NCBI GenBank assembly: GCA_018907035.1
Contig: JACCIC010000022.1
Location: 1,302,501 to 1,366,500, forward strand
Reading direction: 5' to 3'
Origin: Sycobia sp. Sy_11
Taxonomy: Eukaryota; Arthropoda; Insecta; Hymenoptera; Epichrysomallidae
Length of the DNA stretch: 64,000 nt
Below are positions 62,501-64,000 of the stretch, in pieces (positions within the stretch are counted from its first letter, which is position 1; the number at the start of each line of letters is the position of its first letter). Under the pieces are notes generated by a model. The model was not told where the DNA came from. It saw only the letters and a program-made list of their open reading frames with translations, and did no database searches. Position numbers and translations under genes: made by a program.

Positions 62501-63396
62501 TGTTCGAAATGTCGGACAGGAAGGTACTACTAAATTACCATTAAACATAAACAGTCTGACTGTCATTATTTTAGCTAATATATGATATTATAAAGACTGT
62601 AAGAACGATAAAAATCTTTATTAATTTAATTCAGAACAGTCGACATACTTACAATTGTTAATTTTAATTCTAATGTATAAATTATATTAATAATGTATTA
62701 TTAACAATATTAACATTTTATTGATTTTAATATTTAAAATTATATTATTCAGATACTAGAGTGGTTATGATAAAGAAGGGTCGTCAGACTATCATTATAA
62801 TTATATTAGTTTCTAAAGAAAATTATAAAATCGATAAAAATATTTATTAGTTTTCTTTATATCAGAATATTTTGTATTAATAAAAGTTAATGTGAAATAA
62901 ATCTAAATGTTTTCTGTTTTACCTTAGAATATTAATTGTAACTATTCCAACTAAACCTGTACGTAAGCAAATCCTGATCCTCGGCGAGGGATGAAAAACT
63001 GCCCAAAGTATAGAGCGGCGGACTATTTGATCTCGATTCCTCCAAGATACACTGTGTTCCCTTGAGCGCTAAATCGGCGTTAGTGTAGGCTTCACATGGT
63101 CGATCACAAGGTGATTTTCGTCGAACAGTGGATGGCGTCAATGAGTCAACGACGTTGCTTTTCACGTGTGTCGATGTAGGTAGGATTGGTTGAGCGAGCT
63201 CGTCTTCTTCCAAACAGTTGCGTAAACTATTTATCAGTATTCGCTGTTTTCGCTTCAGATAATCAAGCTTCTGTTTGAATTGCTCGTTCGACAGGTATTG
63301 GATTTCTTCGTAGTCGGGTATACTTGTGAGAAACTCGACGAAAGTGTTATAATTCTCGCGTGCACTCTCCAGTTCCATGCAGCTTCGGTTATCCAT
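47213..63396 (-). CDS. FAM161-family (FAM161A-like) centriole/cilium protein, 8 coding exons
   Basis: The coding exons in transcript order are 63396-62957, 60888-60673, 59723-59547, 58545-58321, 57221-56934, 55115-54993, 52872-52728 and 47677-47213, totalling 2079 nt (692 aa) with all phases matching. Family hallmarks appear in order. LPKPFSFTLR is at ~210-219 and MRPVPLTSKLPLYDKLMAEKEER ends at ~278. FKARPVPRNLFSTDIYDRM starts at ~328, HKRIRAAELLKTSTLPPSM ends at ~374, and TRIPTLFERYSQ ends at 538. The middle is basic and coiled-coil-like. The C-terminal exon is Ser-rich then Lys/Glu-rich. FAM161 proteins bind microtubules at centrioles and basal bodies (family knowledge). An upstream CAG just before the ATG suggests a 5'UTR intron. 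The last exon lacks the conserved post-FERV segment, so a small exon in the 5 kb last intron may be missed. AATAAA overlaps the stop (47209-47214). Confidence 0.85.
47678..52727 (-). other. Last intron (intron 7) of FAM161-like gene
   Basis: 5 kb, phase 0, donor GTGAGC and acceptor CCCCAG. Its 48060-50400 part is purine-rich on the plus strand and contains a decayed LINE. 50400-52700 is AT-rich with no feature seen. Minus-strand ORFs here are Phe/Leu/Tyr-rich shadows of the purine-rich strand. Confidence 0.65.
48400..50400 (+). mobile_element. Decayed purine-rich LINE remnant inside FAM161-like intron 7
   Basis: Plus-strand reading in shifting frames gives Lys/Glu-rich text, then an RT-like order at 49940-50290: RNKKVAGED, EWIEERTRILNEIFK, KGYRGS, then NQIEESEVVFRKKRGSRG. 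This parallels the KAAGEDG...RILNERL...Q.GFRKGRG pattern of LINE reverse transcriptases. Stops are frequent. It is antisense to the host gene. The left limit is uncertain. Confidence 0.5.
52873..54992 (-). other. Intron 6 of FAM161-like gene
   Basis: Donor GTTCGT, acceptor CCCAG. It includes a CG-richer patch at 53000-53110, a (GA)n run at 53854-53928 followed by a CG-richer patch to about 54070, and AT-rich DNA. A Penelope-like terminal fragment (ACTGTAAGATCAATAA) lies at about 54643-54660. Confidence 0.6.
53854..53928. repeat. (GA)n microsatellite
   Basis: GA run of about 75 bp in FAM161-like intron 6, bordered on the right by a short CG-richer patch. Confidence 0.95.
55116..56933 (-). other. 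Intron 5 of FAM161-like gene
   Basis: Donor GTTGGT, acceptor TTCCAG. AT-rich, 1.8 kb, no recognised feature. The small ORFs inside lack homology known to me. Confidence 0.65.
57222..58320 (-). other. Intron 4 of FAM161-like gene
   Basis: Donor GTACGA, acceptor CGGCAG. AT-rich; nothing seen. Confidence 0.65.
58546..59546 (-). other. Intron 3 of FAM161-like gene
   Basis: Donor GTAATC, acceptor TTCCAG. A (TA)n run at 59471-59526 lies about 20 bp inside the donor, so it is among the first intron bases transcribed. Otherwise AT-rich. Confidence 0.65.
59471..59526. repeat. (TA)n microsatellite next to a splice donor
   Basis: TA run of about 55 bp starting about 20 bp downstream of the exon 3 donor of the FAM161-like gene (minus strand). 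Confidence 0.95.
59724..60672 (-). other. Intron 2 of FAM161-like gene
   Basis: Donor GTAACC, acceptor CCAAAG. The part at 60480-60665 is unusually CG-rich for an intron here (GCGCGAACG, CGCCGCG), so a regulatory element or unrecognised exon is possible. The rest is AT-rich. Confidence 0.55.
62190..62625 (+). mobile_element. Short Penelope-derived inverted-repeat element in FAM161-like intron 1
   Basis: About 90-bp inverted ends: ATTAGCTAAAATAATGACAG on the left faces CTGTCATTATTTTAGCTAAT on the right, with mutated TCGGTCTTACAGTCTTT/AAAGACTGTAAGAACGA tips. The interior has the CACCCCCGTAGAATC block, an AAAT-rich tract and a damaged hammerhead (62483-62510). It is followed by the shared outer motif AGTCGACATA at 62638. 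No ORF. Confidence 0.7.
62483..62510 (+). ncRNA. Degenerate hammerhead core
   Basis: CTGACGATGA in place of CTGATGA, then CGAAAT. The inserted and changed bases should abolish a hammerhead fold. It marks the copy as old. Confidence 0.4.
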
Positions 63397-64000
63397 TGTC
63401 CTGTGTGCAGATTAAATTATTTTTGATGCTCTTCTGTTTACTCACGTGATTATTGGGTAAGGTCGTGCAATGCGATTTTTGTATAGACGATTTGATTTAC
63501 AATTACTCTATAGAGTTCCAGAAAACATATTTTTTACTAATGATTTATAAAGTTCAAGCGTATAAATCAATAAATAAATTCTGTAATATAATATGAACCG
63601 TTAAGAACTAATCAGCTTAACAGTTCTGTTGGGTGGCAACGCAGAATCAGATCATTAACTATAGGGAACCTATTTCAATTTAAGAGGAACCGATTTAATA
63701 AAATATTTCTTTGACAGGATTAGGTATGTTCAGATGAGTAAATATATCTAGTTCTGAAATGCTTTTAGAGTGGAACTTATATAGATATTACATTATACAT
63801 CAATGCGATGATCCATTTAATGAAGAACCGGTAAGAGTTCTTGAGATGAAAATCATTACCAGATTATAAAGAGACATATCGTACAATAAAATAAAAATTA
63901 GAAGTAGAATGTCGGTAATCCCAAGCATGCTGATTGAAATAGTTTTCAGAAATGTATTAGAGAGAGAAAAGAGATATGAAATTTACCTTCTAATATTTCA
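63397..64000 (-). promoter_or_regulatory. 5' flank of FAM161-like gene
   Basis: Upstream on the minus strand. CTGCACACAG just before the ATG could be a 3' splice site of a 5'UTR intron, so the promoter may lie beyond the window. No core promoter element was assigned. Confidence 0.25.

Larger units (their letters stand above)
60889..62956 (-). other. Intron 1 of FAM161-like gene
   Basis: Donor GTTTAG, acceptor CAGCAG. It hosts a Penelope-derived inverted-repeat element at 62190-62625 and a further terminal fragment at about 62790-62855. The rest is AT-rich. Confidence 0.65.

Noticed and set aside
1..64000. tRNA, rRNA or snRNA genes
   Set aside because: No B-box-like GGTTCGANTCC with a matching cloverleaf and no conserved rRNA or snRNA blocks were noticed on either strand; a covariance-model scan could not be run.

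Overview
This is a 64 kb piece of an AT-rich animal nuclear genome. Spliced genes with GT-AG introns, CLIP-domain serine proteases, long (TA)n/(GA)n/(CA)n microsatellites, and Tc1/mariner, LINE and Penelope-like debris all point to an insect. A hymenopteran such as a parasitoid wasp is my best guess, by inference only; no marker fixes the species.

Left 37 kb: a plus-strand tandem cluster of secreted CLIP-domain trypsin-like proteases, the kind that run Toll and prophenoloxidase cascades in haemolymph. CLIP-SP1 (639-5691, 3 exons, 441 aa) is the divergent member, with an Asn-rich linker and a GC-rich intronless catalytic exon. CLIP-SP2 (11741-16699), CLIP-SP3 (20546-27821) and CLIP-SP4 (31586-36126) are close paralogues with the same five-exon plan (73/197/256/269/351 nt in SP2 and SP4, giving 381 aa each). 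SP3 is a pseudogene: exon 2 is one base too long (frameshift), and exon 4 is broken by a 5'-truncated mariner joined to a local exon deletion. A heavily decayed last exon of a further copy lies at 37106-37445. The array therefore shows birth and death of immune protease genes: one older gene, two intact young ones, one recent pseudogene and one relic.

Middle (37-47 kb): a transposon landfill. It holds a 5'-truncated Penelope-like element with a GIY-YIG ORF (38187-39348), an almost perfect ~680 bp palindrome made of the same element (39360-40040), a mariner fragment, an I-like LINE with endonuclease, RT and RNase H remnants (about 41730-45140), and another decayed Penelope-like copy (about 45200-45780). 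The Penelope-like copies carry hammerhead-ribozyme core motifs. Related inverted copies sit inside an intron of CLIP-SP1 (3384-4271) and an intron of the right-hand gene (62190-62625).

Right 17 kb: one minus-strand gene, 63396-47213, with eight coding exons and 692 aa. It is a FAM161-family (FAM161A-like) centriole/cilium microtubule-binding protein, recognised from the repeated Arg-Pro-Val-Pro motifs and the KRIRAAELL segment. Its last intron holds a decayed LINE. Its six phase-2 junctions all split an Arg codon.

No tRNA, rRNA or CRISPR array was seen. The most unusual structures are the hammerhead-bearing Penelope palindromes, a degenerate 10-bp periodic satellite (about 23150-23825) and the doubly broken protease gene.
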